Notes under the pieces: generated by a model | The model's database searches: none | Told to the model about the DNA's origin: nothing | What the model saw: only the letters and a program-made list of their open reading frames with translations | Position numbers and translations under genes: made by a program | DNA from: Alysiella crassa DSM 2578 | GTDB lineage: Bacteria > Pseudomonadota > Gammaproteobacteria > Burkholderiales > Neisseriaceae | Reading direction: 5' to 3' | Assembly: GCF_000745955.1 (NCBI RefSeq) | Contig: NZ_KN050786.1 | Coordinates: forward strand, 73,266 to 137,265 | Length of the DNA: 64,000 nucleotides | In this document: in pieces, positions 45,763 to 55,300 of the stretch | Position numbering within the stretch: the stretch's first letter is position 1 | Layout: each line of letters opens with the position of its first letter

Positions 45763-45798
45763 GCAGCCTGAAACAGGAAAAATCCCATTTCAGGCTGC
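45763..45798. terminator. DUS-pair hairpin at the pyrC/prophage border
   Basis: GCAGCCTGAAA / TTTCAGGCTGC arms, 14-base loop, followed by CTAATTTTT. Lies between convergent genes pyrC and the methyltransferase, close to where the prophage left end must be. Confidence 0.7.
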
Positions 45799-45806
45799 CT
45801 AATTTT

Positions 45807-46655
45807 TCACTCAAACGTCTTAATCAACTTCCGCGCAATCCATTCCGCGACTTGCGGTACAACGGCGTTTCCTGCACCCCGAGCTTCTTCAATGTCGGAC
45901 GGAGCCAATCCGCGCAAAAACCCATCAATTTCAGACGCTCGCCACCGCTCAACCATCTTATCCCGTCCGTTGGGCATAGCGATGATACTTGAAAATCCCA
46001 AATCAATTGCGCTTCCGCTCCGTAGCCCCGCAAGTAACGTAGGCGCGGCATTTTCCCACGCTGTGCCTTCTGCACCCGTGCCACCGTTAAGTTCCATTGG
46101 TCCGGCATCACCCATAAGCTCCAATGGGGGGTACTCGTGAAGACCTGCGAATATGAAAACCCTACGGCGGCGCGTGGGGACTCCGAAATAACGAGCATCA
46201 AGCACGCGCCAATACCCCACATACCCGCATTCGGCAAGCGTTTCAATGACTTTCTGAAAGTCCAAGCCATTGTTTGATGAGAACAAACCGCAGACGTTTT
46301 CAAGTACGAGCCAACGGGGAGACAACTGTGTAACAATGTGCATTGCGCTGAAAAAGAGGCTGGTTCGCTCGCCCTCAAAGCCGCGCCGTTTGCCCATGAG
46401 CGAGACGTCTTGGCAGGGGAATCCGCCAACGATAACATCAACTGTGGATAAGTCGGGCAAACAGGTTCTGACATCGCGGTGTTGTTTGGCGTGTGGAAAT
46501 CGGTCGGCAAGGACGGCGCGGGCAATGTCGTGGATTTCAACTTGCCAACTTGTTGTAAATCCTGCGTTTTCAAATCCAATGTCAAAGCCGCCAATTCCTG
46601 CGAACAGGCTGCCGACTGTTGGTTTTCGCTTGTGTTCTGTTGATAAGTCATTCAT
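45807..46655 (-). CDS. Prophage DNA (cytosine-5) methyltransferase
   Basis: SAM-dependent C5 cytosine methyltransferase of 282 residues. Motif I GSLFAGIGGFDIGFENAGF, motif IV GGFPCQDVSLMGKRRG with the catalytic Cys, motif VI WLVLENVCGLF (ENV), motif VIII PTRRRRVFIFAG (QRRRR-like), and a C-terminal motif IX/X GAGNAVVPQVAEWIA are present. The target-recognition region is short. No restriction endonuclease is adjacent, so a solitary phage enzyme that shields phage DNA is likely. Start ATG 46655 follows GAAGG. Preceded by a Com-like zinc-finger gene, suggesting translational control. A second reading frame is open over 275 codons across the same DNA. Confidence 0.93.
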   Translation of the reverse strand: MNDLSTEHKRKPTVGSLFAGIGGFDIGFENAGFTTSWQVEIHDIARAVLADRFPHAKQHRDVRTCLPDLSTVDVIVGGFPCQDVSLMGKRRGFEGERTSLFFSAMHIVTQLSPRWLVLENVCGLFSSNNGLDFQKVIETLAECGYVGYWRVLDARYFGVPTRRRRVFIFAGLHEYPPLELMGDAGPMELNGGTGAEGTAWENAAPTLLAGLRSGSAIDLGFSSIIAMPNGRDKMVERWRASEIDGFLRGLAPSDIEEARGAGNAVVPQVAEWIARKLIKTFE

Positions 46656-46669
46656 GAAATACCTTCAAA

Positions 46670-46718
46670 ATGGCGTTCAGGACACTCTGATTGATGGTAT
46701 TCAAGATACTCTGTTGAT
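46670..46718 (-). promoter_or_regulatory. Direct repeats between com-like and methyltransferase genes
   Basis: Two tandem copies of ATGG(C/T)(G/A)TTCA(G/A)GA(C/T)ACTCTG at 46670-46689 and 46694-46713 (plus-strand sense), period 24 bp. The four differences are all transitions. They occupy most of the 65-nt spacer upstream of the methyltransferase start, where a Com-type regulator could bind the mRNA. Confidence 0.5.
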
Positions 46719-46720
46719 AA

Positions 46721-46840
46721 CTATGCTTGTTTAAAGAAATTCAAAGATTTGCAACGGGCGCATTTGATTGAAATTTCAAACACACCCGCCGCATTTGCCA
46801 ATTTTTTGTTGCAATTTTGGCAACGTAATTCGCGGTACAT
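46721..46840 (-). CDS. Com-like zinc-finger translational regulator
   Basis: 39-residue protein that begins MYRELRCQNCNKKLANAAG and has four cysteines as CxxC ... CxxC (Cys7, Cys10, Cys27, Cys30). It closely fits the Com family of phage Mu and relatives (R-C-x-x-C-N-K-x-L ... I-K-C-x-R-C). Mu Com binds zinc and activates translation of the mom DNA-modification gene by opening an mRNA stem-loop. Here the following gene, 65 nt downstream on the same strand, is a DNA methyltransferase, so the regulatory logic is probably similar. AGGA lies 9 bases before the ATG. Too short for most gene-finding thresholds. Confidence 0.85.
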   Translation of the reverse strand: MYRELRCQNCNKKLANAAGVFEISIKCARCKSLNFFKQA

Positions 46841-46927
46841 TTTGCGTTTTCCTATCGTATTGTTATACAATAAAAATCCCTATAGGGACGGCTTTAGGCT
46901 AACGCAGGTCTGTTCTGCTAGGCTGGC

Positions 46928-46953
46928 AAAAACGGTGTACCCGCACCGTTTTT
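46928..46953. terminator. Intrinsic terminator upstream of the com-like gene
   Basis: Perfect 10-bp arms AAAAACGGTG / CACCGTTTTT with a TACCCG loop, A-run and T-run both sides, so bidirectional. It separates the endolysin gene from com and lies in a 296-bp gap (46841-47136) that also has a CCCTATAGGG palindrome near 46875 but no gene. Confidence 0.85.
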
Positions 46954-47037
46954 GTCGCCGTTTTCTGTAGGTTGTTTAAGTCATAATATTCTTCCTTTTA
47001 AGTAACCAAACAAATTTAATTTAAAAATCCGATTAGC

Positions 47038-47065
47038 GTAGGTTAGGCATTCATGCCCGACCTAC
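47038..47065. repeat. Palindrome GTAGGT...ACCTAC
   Basis: 28-bp imperfect palindrome with CATTCATG centre, nearly identical to the one at 5008-5035. It lacks the DUS flanks of that copy on its left side. A DUS is at about 47117-47131. Confidence 0.5.
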
Positions 47066-47136
47066 AATTAAACTATTTTTGTGCAGGTACTTAATTAATT
47101 TCACGCAATAATTTTTCAGGCAGCCTGAAATCAAAA

Positions 47137-48117
47137 TTAAGCTAATAAACCAGCCGAATAATTTGTTTTCCCATTGATTTTATTCGCGGTTAATTCTTGA
47201 TGACGGTTGTGTCTCGGATTAGCTTTAAAGCCCAAATGCACCCACGCACCATCGCCCAATTTCGGAAATTCTAAAATATTTTGGTCGTAGCTCAATACGC
47301 CTTTGTCTTTCATTTCTTTTAATAATTTAGCAGTTTGCGCGGACGTGTAGCCGATGATGTCAAAATCCACAGCCAAGCCGAAACGATGTGCCGAGCTAGG
47401 CGCACCCCCCACTTTCTGATTTAATAATTCACAACGGAAACAGCTTGTTACCACAATCCCCGTGTCTTTACCGTTTTTGTTGGAAACGTAGGCGCGGACT
47501 TCTTCCAGTTTTTCGGCGCAATATTTGATGTTGGCGCGTTCCGCTTCATTGGGAATATTCTTGATTTTCAAACGGATAGCTGTATCACTACGGGTCATTT
47601 CGCGCCAACTAAAATGTTCAGTAATCCAGTCAGCAGGATTTTTTTCAGGTTGCGTGGGCGTAATTTCAACCGTTTGAATATCTTGTAAATTTTCATCTTG
47701 AGACACATCAGCAAAATCAATATGCACCCATTCGCCAACCGTGCCACTGCGTTGTTGTGCCGTCAGATAAGTATATGAAATCAAATTTAAATGTTTCATT
47801 TCTTCAATCAATGCAACGGTTTGGGCTGTGGTGCAGCCTGAAATACCAAAATCAATCGCAAGCCCTTGAATATGCGCTGAATTATCATCACTACCCAAAG
47901 CACGGTTCACGTCCAAACTGCGAAAACCCGAATACACCACAATCGGCGTTTCACGCCCAAATTTCGCGCTGGCAAAGGCGCGGATTTGTTCCATGCGTTC
48001 ACAGCTAAATTTAAGATTTTTCAATACATTCTCATCAGGTGTATTGTCTAAATTATGCCGCGTGGCAAATTCGTTTTGAGTCATTTCTTTCAATGAAAAA
48101 TGGGGACTTAATTTCAT
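47137..48117 (-). CDS. Prophage endolysin with two tandem M15-type peptidase domains
   Basis: 326-residue predicted peptidoglycan peptidase (D-Ala-D-Ala/L-Ala-D-Glu M15 fold). Domain 1 (about 1-150) has HFSLKEMTQNEFATR, SAHIQGLAIDFG and WVHIDFA. Domain 2 (about 160-326) repeats the plan: HFSWREMTRSDTAIR, SAHRFGLAVDFD and WVHLGFK. Each has the H-x6-D and terminal H zinc-ligand pattern. A Gln/Pro-rich linker joins them. Single-domain versions are the usual phage form, so this looks like an internal duplication with divergence. No signal peptide; release depends on the holin genes just upstream. ATG 48117 has AAAGGAAAAAAC before it. Confidence 0.85.
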   Translation of the reverse strand: MKLSPHFSLKEMTQNEFATRHNLDNTPDENVLKNLKFSCERMEQIRAFASAKFGRETPIVVYSGFRSLDVNRALGSDDNSAHIQGLAIDFGISGCTTAQTVALIEEMKHLNLISYTYLTAQQRSGTVGEWVHIDFADVSQDENLQDIQTVEITPTQPEKNPADWITEHFSWREMTRSDTAIRLKIKNIPNEAERANIKYCAEKLEEVRAYVSNKNGKDTGIVVTSCFRCELLNQKVGGAPSSAHRFGLAVDFDIIGYTSAQTAKLLKEMKDKGVLSYDQNILEFPKLGDGAWVHLGFKANPRHNRHQELTANKINGKTNYSAGLLA

Positions 48118-48174
48118 GTTTTTTCCTTTGATAAAAATTCAGGCAGCCTGAAAAAGCTGCCCGATGGGTTAAAA

Positions 48175-48429
48175 TCACTTCATTTTTTGCTGCAATCGCC
48201 AAATTCGCCAAGTTTGTGAAGCGAAATACAACGCCACGCCACAGCGAAAAATCACGCTTTCCATCGCTGGCGGGGTTTGAGCAATCACAATCGCTACCGC
48301 GCTGGGTATCAAACAAATATGAGCCCAAAACGACAAATTCTGATAAGCGTGAACCCGTGAACTCAAACGACACACGCAATACACAAAAATGACCACGCCT
48401 GACAATTTACTCAATAAAATCATTATCAT
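48175..48429 (-). CDS. Small prophage membrane protein, putative holin partner
   Basis: 84 residues with about three hydrophobic stretches (IMILLSKLSGVVIFVYCVC, LSFWAHICLIPSAVAIVIA, VIFRCGVALYFASQTW) and a basic C-terminus. Starts within the stop of the upstream holin-like gene (ATGA overlap at 48426-48429), which implies translational coupling. Located between holin and endolysin; possibly an antiholin or second holin. No family recognised beyond that. Confidence 0.7.
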   Translation of the reverse strand: MIMILLSKLSGVVIFVYCVCRLSSRVHAYQNLSFWAHICLIPSAVAIVIAQTPPAMESVIFRCGVALYFASQTWRIWRLQQKMK

Positions 48430-48809
48430 GATTTATCTCCTTTGCCGCCAAACGAGTGCATGATTTTTTCCGCTTTGGCAGCCAAAAACGGTAAAGCCCA
48501 TTGCCAGCCCGCACCAATGGCAAACGGCACAAGTGCTTTAAAATAAAGGGCTTCCTCTTCAGGTTGCCCCAGTTGAATGTGATTAATCAAAAATGCTGCC
48601 ACCGCAGGACTTGCCGTGCCAGCAAACAGCATACTCGCCATAATCGTACTAATCGCTTTGCTGCGCGTGGTCGGCTCACCGCGAGCCAGCGAAATCGCCC
48701 CACCGAGCGCGCCTAAAATCAGGGCTTCGGCGGGCATACCCAAAAAAGTACCCGTGATGCCCATCAATGAAACTTCTAGCCCATAAATGGTGCTGGTTTG
48801 TACCGCCAT
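48426..48809 (-). CDS. Putative prophage holin
   Basis: 127-residue membrane protein with three hydrophobic segments (about 13-42, 53-77 and 90-110) and a Lys-rich tail. The Gly/Ala-rich first segment ITGTFLGMPAEALILGALGGAISLA and position just before the endolysin suggest a holin, which would open the inner membrane for endolysin release. Start follows GGGAGAACACA. The call rests on topology and context, not a specific motif. Confidence 0.7.
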   Translation of the reverse strand: MAVQTSTIYGLEVSLMGITGTFLGMPAEALILGALGGAISLARGEPTTRSKAISTIMASMLFAGTASPAVAAFLINHIQLGQPEEEALYFKALVPFAIGAGWQWALPFLAAKAEKIMHSFGGKGDKS

Positions 48810-48875
48810 TGTGTTCTCCCAAAAGTTCAGGCTGCCTAAATCGGATTTTGCCCACTTCAGGCAGCCTGAAAAGGT

Positions 48876-49244
48876 TTATACGTCAGCAGCTTTGATTTCA
48901 CGCTCCACCAAAACCGCACCCACAAATTCATGTGGCAAAATCGGCTGCAAATACGCATCAACCGCGCCCTCTGGAATCGGTGCAATCAATTGACGATACG
49001 CCCAATTTTTCGCGTCCTCATTTTCAGGAATGCCCTGCAAATTGATGTTCAACGGAATGCCAACGGGACTCTTGCCCGCGTCAAACAGTTTTTCGCTAAA
49101 GTAACCATCTACTGTTACCATAGTCGTATTCATTTTGTAGTGAATATTCACAGAAGAAACAACGTGAAAATTCGTTGGTACGCCTGTATCAGGATTTTCA
49201 ATTGCGATTTTCAAGCCCACAATTTTTTTCGTTTGAGTAGCCAT
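48876..49244 (-). CDS. Uncharacterised prophage protein
   Basis: 122 residues, no signal peptide or membrane segment, beta-rich with charged residues (VSSVNIHYKMNTTMVTVDGYFSEKLFDAG). Sits directly downstream of the tail fibre gene J and upstream of the lysis genes, so a tail-tip accessory or fibre-associated role is plausible. The family is not recognised. Good ribosome-binding site (AAGGAAAAATATT before ATG 49244). Followed by an inverted pair of DUS-like sequences at 48828-48871. Confidence 0.7.
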   Translation of the reverse strand: MATQTKKIVGLKIAIENPDTGVPTNFHVVSSVNIHYKMNTTMVTVDGYFSEKLFDAGKSPVGIPLNINLQGIPENEDAKNWAYRQLIAPIPEGAVDAYLQPILPHEFVGAVLVEREIKAADV

Positions 49245-49276
49245 AATATTTTTCCTTAATCAAAGGGTTAAACAAA

Positions 49277-49305
49277 AACCCTGCTTCATGGCAAGAAACA
49301 GGGTT
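49277..49305 (-). terminator. Terminator after the tail tip gene J
   Basis: On the minus strand, AACCCTG ... CAGGGTT (7-bp stem extended by TTC/GAA after one mismatch), followed by a T-run (TTTTTG). It lies 16 bp past the J stop. Confidence 0.75.
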
Positions 49306-49321
49306 CACAAAAAATAAAAAA

Positions 49322-52300
49322 TCAAATCACAAAACACACCACACCCGACACATCGCCAAGCGGTCGCAAATCACGATTATTGTCAATCGTACACAGAATT
49401 TCCAGCGTGTGCGCGCTACCATTAATCACTTTGCTATAAGCAATACCGCCCGTTTTCGGCGTGGTATAGGGAATATCAATGGGGATTTCAAAGTTCAACA
49501 ATACAGCTTGCTGTGGAATCGTGCCACCGATATTTGTACCATTAATCTGACCGCTCACCGTTGTACCAGGAATAGTCGCACTCACATTGGTACCAGGTAT
49601 ATCACCGCTTACCGTCCCACCATTCACCCAGCCACTTACGCGCGTACCTGGTATATGCCCGCTCACTTGAGTGGGCGGAATCCAACCACTGACCGATACA
49701 GGCGCAATTTGGGCATTCAATTGAAGTGCAGGTGTATGAAAAGTATGTTCAACACGCTTCTTCACTCCGACTGTTTTAGTAGGAGAAGTCAATGTTTTTT
49801 CAGACTGTTTCACACCATTCAACCACAAACTCAACACCACTGTTTCGCCATTTTCCGCCACCGCTAAAATTTGCGGCACAACCAGCGTTCTTGATGTTTT
49901 GCGAGACGTGCCAATCCGACAAATCAGCCGATTTTCTTCAACAGCGAATGTGCGAGCGGCGACCACATCGCCAATAATATTCGCCGCTTCCAAATCCACC
50001 GCTTCCATTCGCGCACCACGAATCAGGCTGCCTGAAATCACACCGCCCGAAATGGTGGGCGCGTTAATCATTTGGCTGGCGGCTAAATGCTTGCCCAAAA
50101 TTGTGCCATCAGCAATCAAATCGCCTGAAATTGCGGTCATGGTTTTGCCATTTTGCGTTACAACAGAGAAAACAGGCTTCAGGCTGCCTCCGTCCCACAC
50201 CGCAAACTTATTCGCATGAATATTAAATTGGCTTTCACCACTTGCGCCGTCCGCGCCCACACTCAAACCTGCGACCACTTTTTTGCCACCGCTCACGGTT
50301 TCCGTTTTCAAGGTGTACAAAGATTGCACTTTGCCATTGAGCGCGGTTGTGGCGGTTTGCGCGGTGCGAATATTCGCTTCAGCCGTTCCCATTTTGCTGT
50401 TTAAGCTGTTGATTTGGGTGGTGGCGGTTTGCTGATTATTCGCTACAGTGGTTTTCAGGCTGCTGATTTCGCTTTGTGCCGTGCCGATTTGCGATTTGGC
50501 GGTGTTGATTTCTGCGGTTTGAGCGCGGTCGGTTTCGGCTTGCGCGGATTTGTGGGCGGTTAATTCAGCTTGAATGGCGGTTGCTTGACCTTCCACGTCT
50601 TCGGGTGCGGGCGACCAGTCTGTTGCCACATTGCCACGTTCAAACTTGATTTTATTCAGATAAATTTCATAAGGAGCGCGAGCAACACCCCCTATCATTA
50701 AATAAATCTGATTAAATTCAGCCACATTCGGCGTTGTAATCACAGTAGAATAGCGCGCCATTTCACTGCCAACTTGTATATTGCCCCAAGTTTGCGACAA
50801 AATGCCCGACGGTTTGCGAAAATGCACACCAAAATTAACGACTTCACCCACAGCAGCCCATGCCATAAATGACAAGGTGTATTGCGTATTTGGCTCTAAA
50901 TTATCAATGACTTGCCCGATACCGCGAAACGGCTCATTATTATTCGCTGCCAATTTCAGGCTACCTGAAATTAGTATACGCTCGGCAACACCCCAATTAG
51001 ACCAATGGCGTAAATCATTAGAAAAATTGCTATTTTTCAAATAATTTCGCCCCCCAACCTGCAAATTATCCAATTTAGCAGTTAATCCGCTTATCTGTGT
51101 CGCAGTCGCACTGTTTTGATTGCTTACAGTCTGCTCTAACACCGTGATTTTCGCCGTTGTCGCGGTATTTAACCGCGTAGCTTCCGCAATCGCAGCGTTT
51201 TTTGCTGTGTCTGCTTTCGTTTGCGCGTCAGTCGCTGCTTGTTGCTTCAAAACTGCGTCTTTTGCCGCCGCATCTGCAATAGCTGCGGCTTTGGCTGCTT
51301 CGGCTTTGGCGGTCGCGGTGTTGGCGGCTTCAGCGATGGCGGCAGATTTCGCGGCGTTGGCTTTGGCAGTCGCGGCGGTGTCAGCGGCTGTGATGGCTGC
51401 CTGTTTTGCCGCGTCTGCTTTCGTTTGTGCGTCTGTTGCTGCCTGATTTTTAGCGGCGTTTACATCGCTGCGCCATTCGCTCTGTAGCGTGGTTCTCGCT
51501 AGGCTCGCTACTTCGGTTTTGTCAGCTTTCGTGGTGCGAATGCTGTCAATCGCGGATTTGTTTTGATTCATCTGCGATTTGGCAGCCTGAATTTCGGCGG
51601 TTTGGGCGCGGTCGGCGGTGGTTCGCGCTTCTCGCTCACTTGTCAAAGCAGCTTCCAATGTTGCCAAATTTTCAGCAAAATCAGGTGCTTTGTAACCTGT
51701 CCACACTTCTCCTTTACTTGCGTACGGCAAACAATATTCCACCGCTTCACCCGTGTAATCAATGACAGAAATATAAAGCTGATTAAATGCCCCTGTGTCT
51801 TGTACAGGTTTTTTGGCTTTTAAAACAGTCCACTGCCAATTGCGCGACAAAGTGGGTTGCGCTAAATATTCTTGCCCAATCCAAGCGGGCAGATTGGCAA
51901 AATGCAACCCAATTTTGCCGTTTTCAGGCTGCCCATCGGGCACGCGAGCGGCAATTGCTAAAATGTAAAATTCGCCTTTCTCCCACAATGCTGCATGGGT
52001 ATAAATGCCTTTTGTTGAGCCATTTTGCCCCGACCATGCAACACGAATAGCGGTGGATTTATCCACACCTTGACCAGCCAAGCGGGTTACCGTTTCAGGC
52101 TGTGGGTTACGGTTGTTATTGTAGCCATACCAACCAACAGGAAACCCATTTGCCCAAGTTTCCAAGTTTGGATTTGGCAACTGATTTGCACCCGCAGCCT
52201 TGCCGAAACTGGTTTTTAGCTCGCTGATTTGACTGGCAGTCGCGCTGTTTTGATTGCTCACTGTCTGCTCTAACGCTGTGATTTTTGCGGTAGTTGCAGT

Positions 52301-55300
52301 ATTTAGGCGGGTTGCTTCCGCAATCGCTGCGTTTTTTGCTGCGTCTGCTTTCGTTTGCGCATCAGTCGCTGCTTGTTGCTTCAAAACCGCGTCTTTGGCT
52401 GCTGCGTCTGCGATGGCTGCCGCTTTTGCTGCTTCGGCTTTCGCTGTAGCGGTATTGGCGGCTTCGGCGATGGCGGCAGATTTCGCGGCGCTGGCTTTGG
52501 CGGTCGCGGCGGTGTCGGCGGCTGTGATGGCTGCCTGTTTCGCTGCTTCTGCTTTCGCTTGCGCGTCTGTTGCAGACTGGGTTTTTGCAGCGTTTACATC
52601 GCTTCGCCACTCGCTTTGCAATGTGGTTCTCGCTAAACTTGCAACTTCGGTTTTGTCCGCTTTCGTGGTGCGAATGCTGTCAATCGCAGATTTATTATTG
52701 CCGATTTGCGATTTGGCAGCCTGAATTTCTGCGGTTTGGGCGCGGTCGGCGGTGGTTCGTGCTTCTCGCTCACTTGTCAAAGCGGCTTCCAATGTTGCCA
52801 AATTTCCAGCAAAATCAGGGGCTTTATAACCTGTCCACACTTCTCCTTTACTTGCGTACGGCAAACAATATTCCACCGCTTCACCCGTGTAATCGCTTTC
52901 AACTGAAATAAAAAACTCATTATATCTGCCTGTATCTTGAGCAGGTTTTTTTGCTTTTAAAACAGTCCATTGCCAATTTCGCGATAAAATGGGTTGTGCG
53001 AGATATTCTTGATTCAGCCAAGCAGGGGCATTGGCAAAATGCAGCGCAATCTTGCCATTTTCAGGCTGACCATCGGGTACGCGAGCAGCAACCGCTAAAA
53101 TATAAAATTCCCCTTTCTCCCACAAGGCGATATTAGTATAAATGCCTTTTGTTGAGCCGTTGCGCCCCGACCACGCAACACGAATAGCGGTGGATTTGTC
53201 CACACCTTGACCTGCCAAGTGTGTTACGGTTTCAGGCTGCGTACTGCGGTTATTATTGTAAATAACCCAGCCCACAGGCATATTGCTTTGCCAGTTTTCC
53301 AAGTTTGGATTTGGCAACTGGTTTGCACCCGCAGCCTTGCCGAAACTGGTTTTTAGCTCGCTGATTTGACTGGCAGTCGCGCTGTTTTGATTGCTCACAG
53401 TCTGCTCTAACGCTGTGATTTTTGCGGTAGTTGCGGTATTTAACCGCGTGGCTTCGGCAATCGCGGCGTTTTTCGCGGCATCTGCTTTCGTTTGCGCATC
53501 AGTCGCTGCTTGTTGCTTCAAAACAGCGTCTTTTGCTGCTGCGTCTGCGATGGCTGCCGCTTTTGCTGCTTCAGCTTTCGCGGTGGCGGTGTTGGTGGCT
53601 TCAGCGATTGCGGCGGATTTAGCAGCGTTGGCTTTGGCGGTCGCGGCGGTATCTGCAGCTATGATGGCTGCTTGCTTGGCTGCGTCTGCTTTGGCTTGCG
53701 CGTCTGTTGCAGACTGGGTTTTTGCAGCGTTTACATCGCTTCGCCACTCGCTCTGTAGCGTTGTCCGTGCCAAGCTCGCCACTTCTGCCTTGTCAGCTTT
53801 CGTGGTGCGAATGCTGTCAATCGCAGATTTGTTGTTGCCGATTTGCGATTTCGCGGTGTTGATTTCGGCGGTTTGGGCGCGGTCGGTTTCAGCTTGCGCG
53901 GATTTGTGTGCGGTTAATTCAGCTTGAATATTGTCTGTTTGAACGCTGTCTGTAATATCTTCAAAACGAAAGTTTTGCATTTCAATCACAATATCGCTCG
54001 CTGCATTTGTATGTGCTAAAGCAAAACCGACATTTATCAACGTATCACCAAACGCCGAACCACGCGCAACTTGTTCAATATACACCCATTCATTTGCCCG
54101 CAATCGGCTATCATCAAACCGAAAATGACCGTAATTATTCAAATTCTTACGTTCATAAACAAAGTAATTAAAACCCGAATAGTGAGCAGATTTACGCACC
54201 CACGCAGAAAAGCGATAAGTGCGTTCAGGCAAAATCACCGTATCCGTGCGACTGTAATTCCAAAAAGTTGTTGCACCACGTTTGCGTACGCCCACAGAAC
54301 CAAACTTGCCGTCTGTCAAATCTGAAACAAAATACTTATTTAAATCATGATTATAGTAGCTACGCCACATCGCCGCATTTTGCAATAAACCGTCCGAGAC
54401 CAAATTTTCTCCCACAGTCGTTTTCGCTGACAATGTAGATAAACTTTCACTCAAAGCGCGATTCTGCTCCGACATCGTGCGCTGCAAATTATTCAAACTG
54501 CCTTCTGCCGTGCCAATGCGCGACTTGGCAGCGTTAATTTCCGCCGTTTGCGCTTGGTCTGCTGTGGTTCGGGCGGTACGCTCGGCGTTAATCGCGGTTT
54601 CTGCATTGCCCACACGCGCCGCCAACGCTTCACGCGCGCGCGTTTCCGCCGTTTGTGCGGTGGTGCGGGCTTCACGCTCGCTGGCAATCGCAACCGTGTT
54701 TTGTTGCACTTTCGCCGCCAAAGTTTCACGCGCTTGGCTTTCGGCGCGGTCGCCGTTGGCACGCGCGATTTTTTCCGCTTCCAACGCGGCGGCGGTGTTG
54801 CTTTGGGCAGCCGTAACCGTTTGAATGGCTTGCGCTTGTTGCGTATTGACCGTTTCAACTTGTGTGATACGGTTGCCCAATTCGCTTGCTTTTTGAGTCA
54901 ATTCGGCGGCTTTGGTGTTCAAATTGCTTTGCGCGGTTTGCGCGGCATTGGCAATCGCGGTGTTTAATTTTTGCGCTTCCGCTCGCAACGCCGCAGCCTG
55001 ATTATCCGCCGCATTTTGAATGGCGGCGGTTCGGGCGGTGGTTTCCGCTCGTATGGAATCGGCGCGCGCATTGGCTTCAGCGCGAATGGCAGCCGCGCGT
55101 GCGGTGGCTTCGGCAGCGACTTTATTGGCGGCATCGGCGGCGGCAGCAGCTTTGGCGCGGTTTTCGGCTGCCAAATCATCGGCTTTGAACTGATTAAGCA
55201 GGGCTTGGCTCAATTCCGTTTTTGTGATTGCGCCCTGAATATGAGCAACAATCGGCGCGGGGTTTGGGTCAGATTTCCCGACAACCACCGCCGTAAACTC

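Noticed and set aside
46749-46970. 73-codon plus-strand frame between the methyltransferase and endolysin
   Set aside because: Covers the com-like gene on the other strand and a bidirectional terminator; product has no coherent features.
49505-49693. Collagen-like repeat in the J tip
   Set aside because: The period is nine with a single regular glycine pattern, not Gly-x-y triplets.
51060-53900. CRISPR-like or tandem satellite interpretation of the J repeats
   Set aside because: Repeat units are over 1 kb and stay in one reading frame of the tail protein; there are no short spaced repeats.
51120-53927. Ala/Val-rich plus-strand frames opposite the J shaft
   Set aside because: Mirror images of the Ala-rich coiled-coil codons; no start context and no family resemblance.
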